Assembly: GCA_947467625.1 (NCBI GenBank)
Contig: CANIJN010000003.1
Location: 1-64,000, forward strand
From: Opitutia bacterium
GTDB taxonomy: Bacteria; Verrucomicrobiota; Verrucomicrobiia; Opitutales; Opitutaceae
Length of the DNA stretch: 64,000 nt
Reading direction: 5' to 3'
Part shown: positions 1-10,522 of the stretch, in pieces
Layout of the letters: each line of letters begins with the position of its first letter
How positions within the stretch are numbered: the first letter of the stretch is position 1
Position numbers and translations under genes: made by a program
Notes under the pieces: model-generated
Database searches by the model: none
What the model was told of the DNA's origin: nothing
What the model saw: the letters and a program-made list of their open reading frames with translations, nothing else

Positions 1-2
1 TC

Positions 3-743
3 CGCAATGTGCAGGGCACCTTCGGGAAAAACGGTTTTTTCCTCCAGCCTCATTGGCGCGCGGGAGCCAACTATGGGCAGATAACTTTCGAGAACATCGA
101 TCTACGACCGGCCAAGGCCGACTATGGGATCATCCCGTTTGTCTTCTTCCTCGCCGGCCACTTCGAGCACCTCACCTTGCGTAACATCCAGAGCCACCTG
201 CCGGTGGACAGCCGACCGGTGATCTGGGTCATGCCGCACGCGGTGATCGATGTGCTGAGCGTGGAGGGGATGCGGATTTATCAGAAAGATCCTCACTCCG
301 CCAAAGCGCCGGTCATTCAGGTCGATGGGCAGATTGATCTCCTGGCGGTGAAGGATGTGACTCTCTACCGGGCCAAAGAAATGCCGATCGACGGGGCGCT
401 GATTCGGACTGATCCCGATAAGACCAAATGGAAGAACTACCTTCGCGTCGGGACCAGCCAGACGAAACCGAACCCGACAAATTACGGCAAGGTGCCTTTG
501 GACAGCCGCGGCTGGCCGGGCGCTCAGGCCTCGCTGGAAATCATCCCGAAAATCAATCGTCTCCATCTCTCGAATATCACGGCCAACCGGATCAAGAGTG
601 TGGTCCAGCACGATCTCGGCGAAATCGGCCAACTCCAACTCGACAACATCATGACGTCTGAAGTGCCGAATCCGATCTCCGTCAGTGGTGAGGCGAAGAT
701 CGGAGAAATTTCGTCCACGAAAAAAGACGGAAATCGACCATGA
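3..743 (+). CDS. Right-handed beta-helix (GH28/pectate-lyase-like) protein, 5'-truncated by window edge
   Basis: Frame is open to the left edge (RN-VQGTFGKNGFF...); aligns closely with the C-terminal half of the 5480-7105 protein. Confidence 0.8.
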   Translation, partial: RNVQGTFGKNGFFLQPHWRAGANYGQITFENIDLRPAKADYGIIPFVFFLAGHFEHLTLRNIQSHLPVDSRPVIWVMPHAVIDVLSVEGMRIYQKDPHSAKAPVIQVDGQIDLLAVKDVTLYRAKEMPIDGALIRTDPDKTKWKNYLRVGTSQTKPNPTNYGKVPLDSRGWPGAQASLEIIPKINRLHLSNITANRIKSVVQHDLGEIGQLQLDNIMTSEVPNPISVSGEAKIGEISSTKKDGNRP

Positions 744-2287
744 AGCCCGCCATTTCATTCCTCGCGGCGTTGCTGCTCGCACTGACGGGCACGCTCACGG
801 CCGCGGAGCTCTTCGACCCGCTTCCTCGGTCGGTGCCTGCGGTCGAGGGAGTCGATTCTGCGGGCATCGTCCGATTCCTTGAGACGATGGAGGCGCGAGG
901 GTTCGAGTTGCACAGCTTCATGCTCCTAAGGCACGGCAAGGTCGTCGCCGAGACTTGGTGGACTCCCTACGCGCCTGATATCCCGCACGGCCTCTATTCC
1001 TTGAGCAAAAGCTTCGCCTCGACCGCCGTCGGACTGGCCGTGGCGGAGGGACGACTCACACTGGACGACAAGGTGATCTCGTTCTTTCCGGAGTCGCTGC
1101 CACCGCAGGTTAGCGATCACCTCGCCGCCATGCGCGTGCGCGACCTGCTCTGCATGGCCGCTGGTCACGAAAAGGATCCGCAGGATGAAATGGTAAAGTC
1201 CGACGACTGGGTCCGCGCCTTCCTCGCGCAGCCGCTCGTCCGCGCCCCCGGCACGCAATTTGTCTACAGCAGCGCGGCTACCTACATGTGCTCCGCCATC
1301 GTGCAGAAAGTGACTGGCATGACCGTGCTCGCTTATCTCCGACCCCGTCTGTTCGAGCCACTGGGAATCACTGGCATGACGTGGGACACCTGCCCTCGAG
1401 GCATCAATACGGGAGGCTGGGGCCTGAGCGTGCCGACCGAGGGCCTCGCCAAGTTTGGACAACTCTACCTTCAGAAAGGCCAGTGGCAGGGCCGCCAAAT
1501 CCTACCGGCTGCATGGGTCGCGGAGGCCACCTCGTTTCAAATCCAGCAGCCCGCCAAGGCCGGATCGACCCTGCAAAGGGAAGATGACGATAAGCGCCAA
1601 GGGTATGGCTACCAGTTCTGGCGTTGCCGCCACAACGCGGTGCGGGGCGACGGAGCGTTCGGCCAGCTCATCGTGATGATGCCTGATCAGGATGCGGTCG
1701 TCGTGATGACCAGCGAAAGTCGTGACATGATGGAGCAACTTGGCCTGGTCTGGGACCATCTCCTGCCCGCTCTCCAAGGCACTGCGCTTCCGGCCGACGG
1801 AGCCGCGCAGCAGAAACTCACCCGACTCCTCCGCTCCCGCAACCTGGCACCCCAGCGTGGCGTCGGCGGACCCGTAGGCACGCAGACTTTTGCCCTGGAA
1901 CCAAACAGCCTCGGCATCACCCACCTCACCTTGGCCACTACCGGCAAAGCCGTAAACCTTACCGCCACGGTGGATGGCACCGAACATCGCATCGTCCACG
2001 GACTCGGCGAATGGCGTATGAGTGACACCGCCATGCCGGGAACACCCACTCGGCTCGGCGCCGGCACGCTCGCCATGACGACGCGAAGGGTAGCCGCCAG
2101 CGCCGCCTGGCTGGATGCCGCGACGATCGAACTCACCTGGCGCTACCTTGAGTTCCCGCACCGCGATACGGTCACCTGCCGTTTCGATGCAGACCGCGTC
2201 ACCCTGAGCTTTCTGAGCAGCATCACCGTCTTGGGCAGGGCTGCGCCTGCCCGTCCCACACTGACTGGCAAGAGAATAGCCCCATGA
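740..2287 (+). CDS. Serine hydrolase, beta-lactamase class C family, exported
   Basis: Signal peptide MKPAISFLAALLLALTG; SxxK motif in LYSLSKSFASTAVGLAV; ATGA overlap with upstream gene. Confidence 0.85.
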   Translation: MKPAISFLAALLLALTGTLTAAELFDPLPRSVPAVEGVDSAGIVRFLETMEARGFELHSFMLLRHGKVVAETWWTPYAPDIPHGLYSLSKSFASTAVGLAVAEGRLTLDDKVISFFPESLPPQVSDHLAAMRVRDLLCMAAGHEKDPQDEMVKSDDWVRAFLAQPLVRAPGTQFVYSSAATYMCSAIVQKVTGMTVLAYLRPRLFEPLGITGMTWDTCPRGINTGGWGLSVPTEGLAKFGQLYLQKGQWQGRQILPAAWVAEATSFQIQQPAKAGSTLQREDDDKRQGYGYQFWRCRHNAVRGDGAFGQLIVMMPDQDAVVVMTSESRDMMEQLGLVWDHLLPALQGTALPADGAAQQKLTRLLRSRNLAPQRGVGGPVGTQTFALEPNSLGITHLTLATTGKAVNLTATVDGTEHRIVHGLGEWRMSDTAMPGTPTRLGAGTLAMTTRRVAASAAWLDAATIELTWRYLEFPHRDTVTCRFDADRVTLSFLSSITVLGRAAPARPTLTGKRIAP

Positions 2288-3891
2288 AGAATTTACTCCC
2301 AATGAAACCCACGCTCACATTCCTCACCGCCCTGCTGCTTGCGCCGCTGGCCGCGTTGCACGCGGCACCTTCCGCAGATTCCCGCATCGTCGTCGCCAGC
2401 GAGGCGGGCGCGAAGCTCGACAGCGATGTCAACAAGGGCGGCGGCACCGACGACACCGCGCTCATCCAGAGCATCCTGGACCGCGCGCCGAAGCTCGGTT
2501 CACTCACACTGATCGTGGACGGCGCCATCCTGACCTCAGGCCTGAGGATTCACTCGAACACCACCATCCAGTGCCTGAATCGCGCCTGTGGCTTCTACCT
2601 CGCCGACAACTCCAATCGTCCGATTATCGGCAATGCCACGCCCCAGCCCAAAGGCCGGGCGGATCACAATCTTTCGTTCATCGGCGGCACTTACAATGGC
2701 AACGCGGAGCACCAGGAACATTCATCGAAGGACTACGGATGGACTACCGCGTTTGCGCTGCACGGCGTGGAGCAGGTGCTCTTCCGTGATGTTTCCATCA
2801 CCAATGCACGCACCTTCGCCGTCTATCTCACCAACTGGCGGCGGGTGGTCTTTGAGAACATCTACATCAACGTTAACCACATGCCGAAATCCTCGAACCA
2901 GGACGGCATCCACGTCCAGGGCCCGGGCGAGTTCCTGAGCATCCGTAATGTTCAGGGACGCGCGTGGGACGACCTGATTGCGCTGATCATGGACGACCTG
3001 CGTGGCGGTCTGGACAATAAGGGGAAATTTGCCCCCAGTCCGGTCGCTAGTCAGCGATTTAGCCCCAACTCGGCGATAGGCCCCGTGAGCGACGTGGACA
3101 TTGATGGCGTGCAATCGGACGACTGTGCTCAGGTTATCCGCATCCAATCCCGCGCCTCGAGGGTCGACCGCCTCTCGATCCGCAACGTGAAGGGCACCTA
3201 CCGCGATTTCGGCGTCTGGATCACGTCGTATCTGTGCGAGGGTGGCGACTTCGGTCGACTGGAGTTTGAGAACATCGATCTCCGTCCTGGCGGTCAGCGT
3301 GCCTACGACTACGTGCCGCCCTTCCTCTTCTGGCTCGCGGGCAAGATGGAGCAGGTGACGCTCAAAAACATCAGCAGCCATGCGCCGATCGACGACCGCC
3401 CGCTCATATGGATCCAGCCGGACGCGAAGATCGACCGGTTACGCATCGACGGCCTGAACGTATACGACCCGCGCAAGAAAATCGGTCACTCGCCGCTCAT
3501 CCGCGCCGATGGGCACATCGCGCTGCTGCAAGTGCGCGAGGTAGTGGTCCAACGACCGCAGGCCACCTCACCCGCCGGCTCCTTGATCGGCACCTCCCTG
3601 GATCGCTCCGCGCTAAAGGCCTTCATGGATGCTCGGGCCTGGATAGTAAAACCGGGCAACGGGATGCACGGCTGGCCCGAAGCTTACGGCTACCTCACTT
3701 CGCAACCGCAGATTCAGCGGCTGCAAATTGATGACGTCGTCGCCGAGGGCCTGGAGCAACTCCTCGATCATCAAGCGGGAACCATCGAAGCGCTGGACCT
3801 CCGTGACCTCTCGATTCCCGCCACGACGAAGGCTGTTCATCAAGGTGGCGAGGCGAAGATTACCAAAACCCAAGGAGCATCCTTGAAATGA
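2284..3891 (+). CDS. Right-handed beta-helix protein (GH28-like), exported
   Basis: Repeating VDIDGV/IRNVKGT/FENIDLRP strands, NQDGIHVQGPGEFLSIRNV motif; ATGA overlap; alternative inner ATG at 2302. Confidence 0.8.
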   Translation: MKNLLPMKPTLTFLTALLLAPLAALHAAPSADSRIVVASEAGAKLDSDVNKGGGTDDTALIQSILDRAPKLGSLTLIVDGAILTSGLRIHSNTTIQCLNRACGFYLADNSNRPIIGNATPQPKGRADHNLSFIGGTYNGNAEHQEHSSKDYGWTTAFALHGVEQVLFRDVSITNARTFAVYLTNWRRVVFENIYINVNHMPKSSNQDGIHVQGPGEFLSIRNVQGRAWDDLIALIMDDLRGGLDNKGKFAPSPVASQRFSPNSAIGPVSDVDIDGVQSDDCAQVIRIQSRASRVDRLSIRNVKGTYRDFGVWITSYLCEGGDFGRLEFENIDLRPGGQRAYDYVPPFLFWLAGKMEQVTLKNISSHAPIDDRPLIWIQPDAKIDRLRIDGLNVYDPRKKIGHSPLIRADGHIALLQVREVVVQRPQATSPAGSLIGTSLDRSALKAFMDARAWIVKPGNGMHGWPEAYGYLTSQPQIQRLQIDDVVAEGLEQLLDHQAGTIEALDLRDLSIPATTKAVHQGGEAKITKTQGASLK

Positions 3892-5483
3892 AAATGTTGA
3901 TCATGAAACCCACCCTTACATTCCTCACCGCCCTGCTGCTTGCGCCGCTGGCCGCGTTGCATGCCGCGCCCTCCGCGAACGCCCACATCGTAATCGCCAG
4001 CGAGGCGGGCGCGAAACTCGACAGCGACGTCAACAAAGGCGGCGGCACCGACGACACCGCGCTCATCCAGAGCATCCTCGACCGTGCGCCGAAGCTCGGT
4101 TCGCTCACACTGATCGTGGACGGCGCCATCCTGACCTCAGGCCTGAGGATTCACTCGAACACCACCATCCAGTGCCTGAATCGAGCCTGCGGCTTCTATC
4201 TGGCGGACGCATCCAATCGCCCGATTGTCATCAATGCAACGCCCCAACCGCAAGGCCGCGCGGATCACAATCTGTCGTTCCTCGGCGGGACTTACAACGG
4301 CAATGCTGCGCACCAGGAACACCACACGGAAGAATATGGCGCTACAACGGCGTTCGCCCTGCATGGGGTGGAGCAGGTGCTCTTACGTGATGTCTCCATC
4401 ACCGACTCACGGACATTCGCCGTTTACCTCACCAATTGGCGGCGCGTCGTCTTCGAGAACATCTACCTCAATCTCGAGCATATTCCGAAGCAATCGACTC
4501 AGGACGGCATCCATGTCCAGGGCCCCGGCGAGTTCCTGAGCATCCGCAACGTCCAGGGCCGCTCGTGGGATGACATGATCGCACTGACCAACGACGGCCT
4601 GGCAGGCGACTGGAACAGCGAGGGGCAATTCGTTCGAGCGACGAACCGCAATTCCGGCAAATACTCGGGCATGGGTGCTGTGAGCGATGTGGACATCGAC
4701 GGCGTCCAGGCATTCGACTGTGCTCAGATCATCCGCATCCTGTCACGTGCTGCTCGGCTGGACCGCGTTTCCATCCGCAACGTGAAGGGAACCTACCGGG
4801 ACTTTGGCGTCTGGATCACACCCTATTTCCGCGAGGGCGGGAACATCGGGCGGCTGGAGTTTGAGAACATCGACCTACGTCCCGTCGGTCCAAGCGCCTA
4901 CGATTATGTGCCGCCCTTCCTCTTCTGGTTCGCGGGCAAGATGGAGCAGGTAACGCTCAAGAACATCAGCAGCCACGCGCCCATCGACGACCGCCCGCTC
5001 GTCTGGATCCAGCCGGACGCGAAGATTGATCGGCTGCTCATCGATGGCTTGAACGTCTATGATCCGCGCAAGGAAATCGGCCACGCGCCACTCATCCGCG
5101 CCGATGGGCGCATCGCGTTGCTGCAAGTGCGCGATGTCGTCGTCCAACGTCCGCAAGCCCAGGCGCCCGCCGGCTCCCTGATCGCCACCTCGCCGGATCG
5201 CTCGGCGATGAAGGCCTTCATGGATGCCCGGTCCGGTATCGTGAATCCCAAAGGCATGCGTGGCTGGCCCCAAGGTCCCGGCTACCTCACCATGCCGCCG
5301 CAGATTCATCGCCTGCAGATCAGCGGCGTCGTCGCCGAAGGACTGGAGCACATCCTCGATCATAAAACCGGCACCATCGAAGCGCTGGACCTCCGTGACC
5401 TCTCGATTCCCTCCACGACGAAGGCTGTTCATCAAGGTGGCGAGGCGAAGATTACCAAAACCCAAGGAGCATCCTTGAAATGA
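3888..5483 (+). CDS. Right-handed beta-helix protein, paralog of 2284-3891
   Basis: Very high protein and DNA similarity to the preceding gene; alternative inner ATG at 3903. Confidence 0.8.
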   Translation: MKMLIMKPTLTFLTALLLAPLAALHAAPSANAHIVIASEAGAKLDSDVNKGGGTDDTALIQSILDRAPKLGSLTLIVDGAILTSGLRIHSNTTIQCLNRACGFYLADASNRPIVINATPQPQGRADHNLSFLGGTYNGNAAHQEHHTEEYGATTAFALHGVEQVLLRDVSITDSRTFAVYLTNWRRVVFENIYLNLEHIPKQSTQDGIHVQGPGEFLSIRNVQGRSWDDMIALTNDGLAGDWNSEGQFVRATNRNSGKYSGMGAVSDVDIDGVQAFDCAQIIRILSRAARLDRVSIRNVKGTYRDFGVWITPYFREGGNIGRLEFENIDLRPVGPSAYDYVPPFLFWFAGKMEQVTLKNISSHAPIDDRPLVWIQPDAKIDRLLIDGLNVYDPRKEIGHAPLIRADGRIALLQVRDVVVQRPQAQAPAGSLIATSPDRSAMKAFMDARSGIVNPKGMRGWPQGPGYLTMPPQIHRLQISGVVAEGLEHILDHKTGTIEALDLRDLSIPSTTKAVHQGGEAKITKTQGASLK

Positions 5484-7105
5484 AAATGCTGATCTTGAAA
5501 CCCTTCCTCGCATTCCTCACCGCGCTGCTGCTCGCGCCGCTGGCCGCGTTGCACGCGACACCTTCCGCAGACGCCCGCATCGTCGTCGCCAGCGAGGCCG
5601 GCGCGAAACTCGACAGCGACGTCAACAAAGGCGGCGGCACCGACGACACGGCGCTCATCCAGAGCATCCTCGATCGCGCGCCGAAGCTCGGCTCGCTGAA
5701 GCTGATCGTCGATGGCGCGATCCTCGTGCGGGGGCTGAAGGTTCACTCCAACACGACCATCGAGTGCCTTAGCAGCGCTTGCGGATTCTTCCTCGCGGAC
5801 CACTCCGACCAGCCGATCTTCATCAACGCCGATCCCTCGCGCACGGAGCGCAAGAACCAAAACATCGCGTTCCTGGGTGGCACCTACAACGGAAACTCCG
5901 CAAACCAAACCCCACACACAATGGAGTCAAAGTTGCCGCCAGGACGGAACTGGACCGTCGGTATCGGCTTGTATGGCGTGGAGCAGGTCACGATGCGCGA
6001 TGTCACCATCAGGGACATGACCACCCTCGCCGTCCAGTTCTCGAACTGTGAGCGCGTCACCTGCGAGAACGTCTTCATTCACGTCGGCCAAAAGCCCATT
6101 CCATTCCAGTGCGGCATTCAATTCCATGGCCCGGGCCGGTTTCTCTCCATGCGAAACATCCATGGCAACCCTGGCGATGACATCATCGCCATCATTGCCG
6201 ACGGCATCTATAGCGACTGGAACAAGCAGGGCGAGTTCACTTACAACGATTTTATGGGACCCAACGTCAGCTTCGGTCCCATCAGCGATGTGGACATTGA
6301 CGGTGTGTTCATTGACGGGGCGCACAACGGCATCCGCATTTCCTCCCGCGCCTCGCGGGTGGATCGAATATCCATCCGAAATGTGCAGGGCACCTTCACC
6401 AAGTATGGCTTCTTCATCTCGCCTCAGTGGCGTCCGGGAGGCGATTTTGGGCGGATCACCTTTGAGAACATCGACCTTCGTCCGCTGGAGCCCGACTTCG
6501 GGCCGCTGCCCTTCATATTTCTGATCCAGGGCAACATCGAGCAACTCACGCTGCGCAACATCCACAGCCACCTGCCCGTGGACAGCCGGCCCGTGGTCTG
6601 GGTGCAGCCGAGTTCCGACATCGGCGTGCTGCGCGTAGACGGGATGAGCATCTACCAAAAGGACCCGCGCTCCGCCCAGACTCCCGTGATCCAGGTGGAC
6701 GGGCACATCGACCTTCTTTCCGTGAACAACGTGACTCTCTTTCGCCCCAAGGAAATCCCCATCGCTGGGTCGTTAGTCCGCACGGACCCGGATAAGACCA
6801 AGTTGAAAAAATACTACGCTATCGGACGGAGCGTGCTCAATGCCTCATATCCTTGGGCAGTGGACGGACGCGGCTGGCCGGAAGCCTTGCAGAGTCTCGA
6901 ACGCAAGCCGCAGATCAATCGCCTCCATCTCTCGAACATCACCGCCAACCGGATCAAGAGCGTCGTCCAGCATGACGTCGGCGAAATCGGTCAACTCCAG
7001 CTCGATAACATCATGACCACTGAAGTGCCGAATCCGATCTCGGTCATCGGCGCAGCGAAGATCGGAGAAATCTCATCCACGACGAAAAAGGAAAATAGAC
7101 CATGA
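5480..7105 (+). CDS. Right-handed beta-helix protein, paralog (subtype of the truncated left-edge gene)
   Basis: N-terminus nearly identical to neighbours, C-terminal half closest to the 3-743 gene. Confidence 0.8.
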   Translation: MKMLILKPFLAFLTALLLAPLAALHATPSADARIVVASEAGAKLDSDVNKGGGTDDTALIQSILDRAPKLGSLKLIVDGAILVRGLKVHSNTTIECLSSACGFFLADHSDQPIFINADPSRTERKNQNIAFLGGTYNGNSANQTPHTMESKLPPGRNWTVGIGLYGVEQVTMRDVTIRDMTTLAVQFSNCERVTCENVFIHVGQKPIPFQCGIQFHGPGRFLSMRNIHGNPGDDIIAIIADGIYSDWNKQGEFTYNDFMGPNVSFGPISDVDIDGVFIDGAHNGIRISSRASRVDRISIRNVQGTFTKYGFFISPQWRPGGDFGRITFENIDLRPLEPDFGPLPFIFLIQGNIEQLTLRNIHSHLPVDSRPVVWVQPSSDIGVLRVDGMSIYQKDPRSAQTPVIQVDGHIDLLSVNNVTLFRPKEIPIAGSLVRTDPDKTKLKKYYAIGRSVLNASYPWAVDGRGWPEALQSLERKPQINRLHLSNITANRIKSVVQHDVGEIGQLQLDNIMTTEVPNPISVIGAAKIGEISSTTKKENRP

Positions 7106-8616
7106 AAAAGTCCCTCACCTTCCTCACCGCCCTGCTGCTCGCGCCGCTGGCTGCACTGCAAGCCGCCGATGCGCCGAAGCAGAAACCCAACCTCGTCATT
7201 ATCTTCACCGACGACATGGGCTATGCCGACATCGGCGCATACGGCTGCAAGGACATCCCCACACCTCATATCGACCGGCTCGCCGCCGAGGGCACCAGGT
7301 TCACCAGCGCCTACACCGTCGCGCCCGTCTGTGTGCCTTCGCGCATGGGGCTCATGAGCGGTAGGTTCCCCGCCCGCTTCGGTGTCTTCGACAACCCCAT
7401 ACGCCAGCAGCAAGTCCAGATATGCCAGATATGGATGCAGCAGATCACCCTAGCCGACGTGCTCAAAAAACAAGGCTACCGCACCGCCACCATCGGCAAG
7501 TGGCATCTCAGCGGGCACAGTGACTTTGAGTTCAAGCCACCGCACGAGCGCGGATTCGACGAGTTCGTCGGCGTCACGGGCGGCTTAAGTTCGTTTTGGA
7601 AGGGCACGGAACTCGTGCGGCTGAAGGACGGCAACTATGAGCGGTTCAAATCGCCGGACTACCTCACCAACTTCTTCGGCACCGAGGCCTGCGAGTTCAT
7701 CCAGCGGCAGAAAGACGGTCCGTGGTTCCTTTATCTGGCCTTCAATGCCCCGCATGCGCCGCTCGACGGACTTGATGAGGATCAGGCCGCCATCGAGGCG
7801 AAGGACATCAGTTCCAACCGTCGCAAATACGCCGCGATGGTCCGCGCCGTCGACCGCAACATTGGCCGCGTGATGGAAAAGATCCGCGAACTCGGCCTCG
7901 CCGGAAACACGCTGGTTGTTTTCACCAATGACAACGGCGGCGGCGGTAACAACATCGCCATTCACACCCGTAACACCGCAATTAACATCCCATACCGCGG
8001 CCACAAGTTCGACGTCTTGGAGGGCGGCGTGCGGGTGCCTTTCATCATGCACTGGCCCGGCCAGGTGCCCGTCGGCCAAACCTTCGATGGCATCGTCAGC
8101 ACGGTGGATGTGTTCCCAACCTTTGCCAAAGTCGCCAACGCCACCCTGCCCGGCAACTTGGACGGCGTGGATCTCATGCCTTACATCCAGGGCAAAAAGA
8201 CCGGCCACCCGCACGACACCCTCTGCTGGCAGCAGCGAATCTTTGCCAGACCGAACGAACGCAAACCCGGCCCCGTCTATCCCGTGCCCGCTTACAACCT
8301 GGCCATCCGCAGCGGTAAATGGAAAGCCATCAAGCTCGACCAACCCTTCGACGGCACCGACGACTCCCGCGCCCAGGAACTCTACCCCAACCAGACCTAC
8401 CCCACCCAGGCCAGCGTCGATAACATGCGTCCCGAAGACGCCCGCCCCTGGGAACTCTACGACCTGAGTCGCGACCCCGCCGAACTGAACGACCTCGCCA
8501 CCGAGTTCCCTGATAAAGTGAAGGAACTCAGCGCAGCCTTTTTCGCCTGGCAGAAACAGATGCCCAAGCCCGTGCCGCCGCCCGTCGCGACCAAAACCGA
8601 AGCCAAGCAGAAATAG
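7102..8616 (+). CDS. Sulfatase (arylsulfatase A family)
   Basis: KPNLVIIFTDDMGYAD start and formylglycine motif CVPSRMGLMSGR. Confidence 0.93.
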   Translation: MKKSLTFLTALLLAPLAALQAADAPKQKPNLVIIFTDDMGYADIGAYGCKDIPTPHIDRLAAEGTRFTSAYTVAPVCVPSRMGLMSGRFPARFGVFDNPIRQQQVQICQIWMQQITLADVLKKQGYRTATIGKWHLSGHSDFEFKPPHERGFDEFVGVTGGLSSFWKGTELVRLKDGNYERFKSPDYLTNFFGTEACEFIQRQKDGPWFLYLAFNAPHAPLDGLDEDQAAIEAKDISSNRRKYAAMVRAVDRNIGRVMEKIRELGLAGNTLVVFTNDNGGGGNNIAIHTRNTAINIPYRGHKFDVLEGGVRVPFIMHWPGQVPVGQTFDGIVSTVDVFPTFAKVANATLPGNLDGVDLMPYIQGKKTGHPHDTLCWQQRIFARPNERKPGPVYPVPAYNLAIRSGKWKAIKLDQPFDGTDDSRAQELYPNQTYPTQASVDNMRPEDARPWELYDLSRDPAELNDLATEFPDKVKELSAAFFAWQKQMPKPVPPPVATKTEAKQK

Positions 8617-8624
8617 ACCAAACC

Positions 8625-10442
8625 ATGAAACCCACCGTTTCATTCCTAGCGGTCTTGCTGCTAGCGCCGTTCGCCGTCTGCGACGTCGCCCAAGTGAAGC
8701 AGCCCAACGTCCTTCTCATCATCACGGACGACCAGGGCTACGGAGATTTTTCCATCCATGGTAACCCGCACCTGCAAACGCCGCACATCGATAAGCTCGG
8801 CTGGGAAAGCGTGCGATTCGACCGCTTTTATGTGAACTCGTTCTGCGCCCCTACGCGGGCGGCCTTGCTCACGGGGCGCTGGCCGCTGCGAACCGGTTGC
8901 CATGGGGTCACGAACAATGCCGAGGCCATGAGACCTTCCGAGGTGACACTCGCCGAGGCGCTGGGTGGTGGTGGCTACCGGTCGGCGTGCATCGGCAAGT
9001 GGCACAACGGCGAACAGTATCCCTACACGCCGATAGGTCAGGGTTTCGACGAAGCGTTTGGCTTCAACAACGGACATTGGAACAATTACTTTGATCCAGT
9101 CCTATTACGAGGCTCCCAGCCCGAGCAGACGAAGGGCTACATCACCGACGTGTTCACCGACGAGGCGATGAAGTTCATCACCACGAACAAGACCAAGCCC
9201 TTCTTCTGCTACCTGTCCTATAACGCACCACACTCGCCCTATCAGGTGCCGGACCGCTACTTTGACAAATTCAAGGCCAAGGGCTTCGACAACACCGTCG
9301 CCGCCTTCTACGGCATGTGTGAAAACCTCGACGACAACGTGGGGCGCCTGCTGGCACATCTCGAGGCCGAGCAGCTCGCGGACAACACCATCGTCCTCTT
9401 CCTTACGGACAACGGCGGCACCGCCGGAGTGAAAACCTACAACGCCGGGATGCGCGGCGGAAAAACCAGCGTGCATGAGGGGGGCACGCGCGTTCCGCTC
9501 TTTATGCGCTGGCCTGCCGCGAAATGGCAGCCGCACCTCGCCACCCCCATCGTCTCGCACATTGATCTGTTCCCCACGCTGCTCGACCTCTGCGGGGTGA
9601 AGGCATCGGATGGGCCCAAGGTCGATGGCGTCACCCTGCGGCCACTCCTGGAAAAAGGCGGACGCGCCGCGTGGCCGGAGCGCACCCTCTTCACGCACAA
9701 TCCCATCGACGAGACCAACAAGTTCCCGGGAGCTGTGCGCACGCAACGCCACCGCCTCGTCCGCGAAATCAGGGGTCCCGCCGGCGGCTCGAGCGCCAAG
9801 GCGAACGACGCGAGCGCCACACCCTGGCAGCTCTACGACATGGAGACGGATCCCAGCGAGACGAAGGACATCGCCGCCGACCACCCCGACATCGTGCAGC
9901 AGCTCAGCGCCCGCTACGACGCGTGGTTTGCCGACATTTCCCGCGAAGGCCTGGAGCGTTTCCCGTTGCCGGTCGGTTATGCCGAACACAACCCTGTCGA
10001 ACTGCACGCACCGCAAGCGTTCTTCACCAAGCCGCTCCAGTTTGCCGTGGGTGTTAGTTCCGGCGCCGCCAACGACTGGCTCACCGCCTGGACGGATGCG
10101 CAGGGGAAAGTTTGGTTCGAGATCGAGGTGGCCACCGCCGGCGAATATGACATCGAACTCGCTTACGCGTGTTCTCCCTCCGATGCCGGTTCGCGCCTGC
10201 GTATCAGCGTGGGTAGCGAGTCATTCGAGACCGTCATTCCCGCGGCCCTCGCACGGGAAATCCCGCTGCCTCACCGCGACGAAAAGGCCAAATACCGCAG
10301 CCTCGATTGGGCCACGCTCAAAGCTGGCACACTCAAGCTCTCAAAAGGCCTGGCCAAGCTCACACTGCAGCCGCTTACCATGCCCGCAGCACAGGTGATG
10401 GATTTGAAACAGGTGAAGCTGTCGCTGCGAAAATCGAAATGA
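8625..10442 (+). CDS. Sulfatase with extra C-terminal beta-sandwich-like region
   Basis: QPNVLLIITDDQGYGD, formylglycine motif CAPTRAALLTGR. Confidence 0.92.
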   Translation: MKPTVSFLAVLLLAPFAVCDVAQVKQPNVLLIITDDQGYGDFSIHGNPHLQTPHIDKLGWESVRFDRFYVNSFCAPTRAALLTGRWPLRTGCHGVTNNAEAMRPSEVTLAEALGGGGYRSACIGKWHNGEQYPYTPIGQGFDEAFGFNNGHWNNYFDPVLLRGSQPEQTKGYITDVFTDEAMKFITTNKTKPFFCYLSYNAPHSPYQVPDRYFDKFKAKGFDNTVAAFYGMCENLDDNVGRLLAHLEAEQLADNTIVLFLTDNGGTAGVKTYNAGMRGGKTSVHEGGTRVPLFMRWPAAKWQPHLATPIVSHIDLFPTLLDLCGVKASDGPKVDGVTLRPLLEKGGRAAWPERTLFTHNPIDETNKFPGAVRTQRHRLVREIRGPAGGSSAKANDASATPWQLYDMETDPSETKDIAADHPDIVQQLSARYDAWFADISREGLERFPLPVGYAEHNPVELHAPQAFFTKPLQFAVGVSSGAANDWLTAWTDAQGKVWFEIEVATAGEYDIELAYACSPSDAGSRLRISVGSESFETVIPAALAREIPLPHRDEKAKYRSLDWATLKAGTLKLSKGLAKLTLQPLTMPAAQVMDLKQVKLSLRKSK

Positions 10443-10522
10443 AAAACCCCTCCCGCTCCTCGCCGCGCCGCTGCTCGCGCGGCTTCTATCACTGCAAGCT
10501 GGGGACGGAGACCTCGGACTGA
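10439..10522 (+). pseudogene. Orphan, frameshifted signal-peptide start (decayed gene 5' end)
   Basis: ATGAAAAACCCCTCCCGCTCCTCGCCGCGCCGCTGCTCGCGCGGCTTCTATCACTGCAAGCT resembles the shared signal-peptide block but is out of frame and stops at 10522; has the ATGA overlap. Confidence 0.55.
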
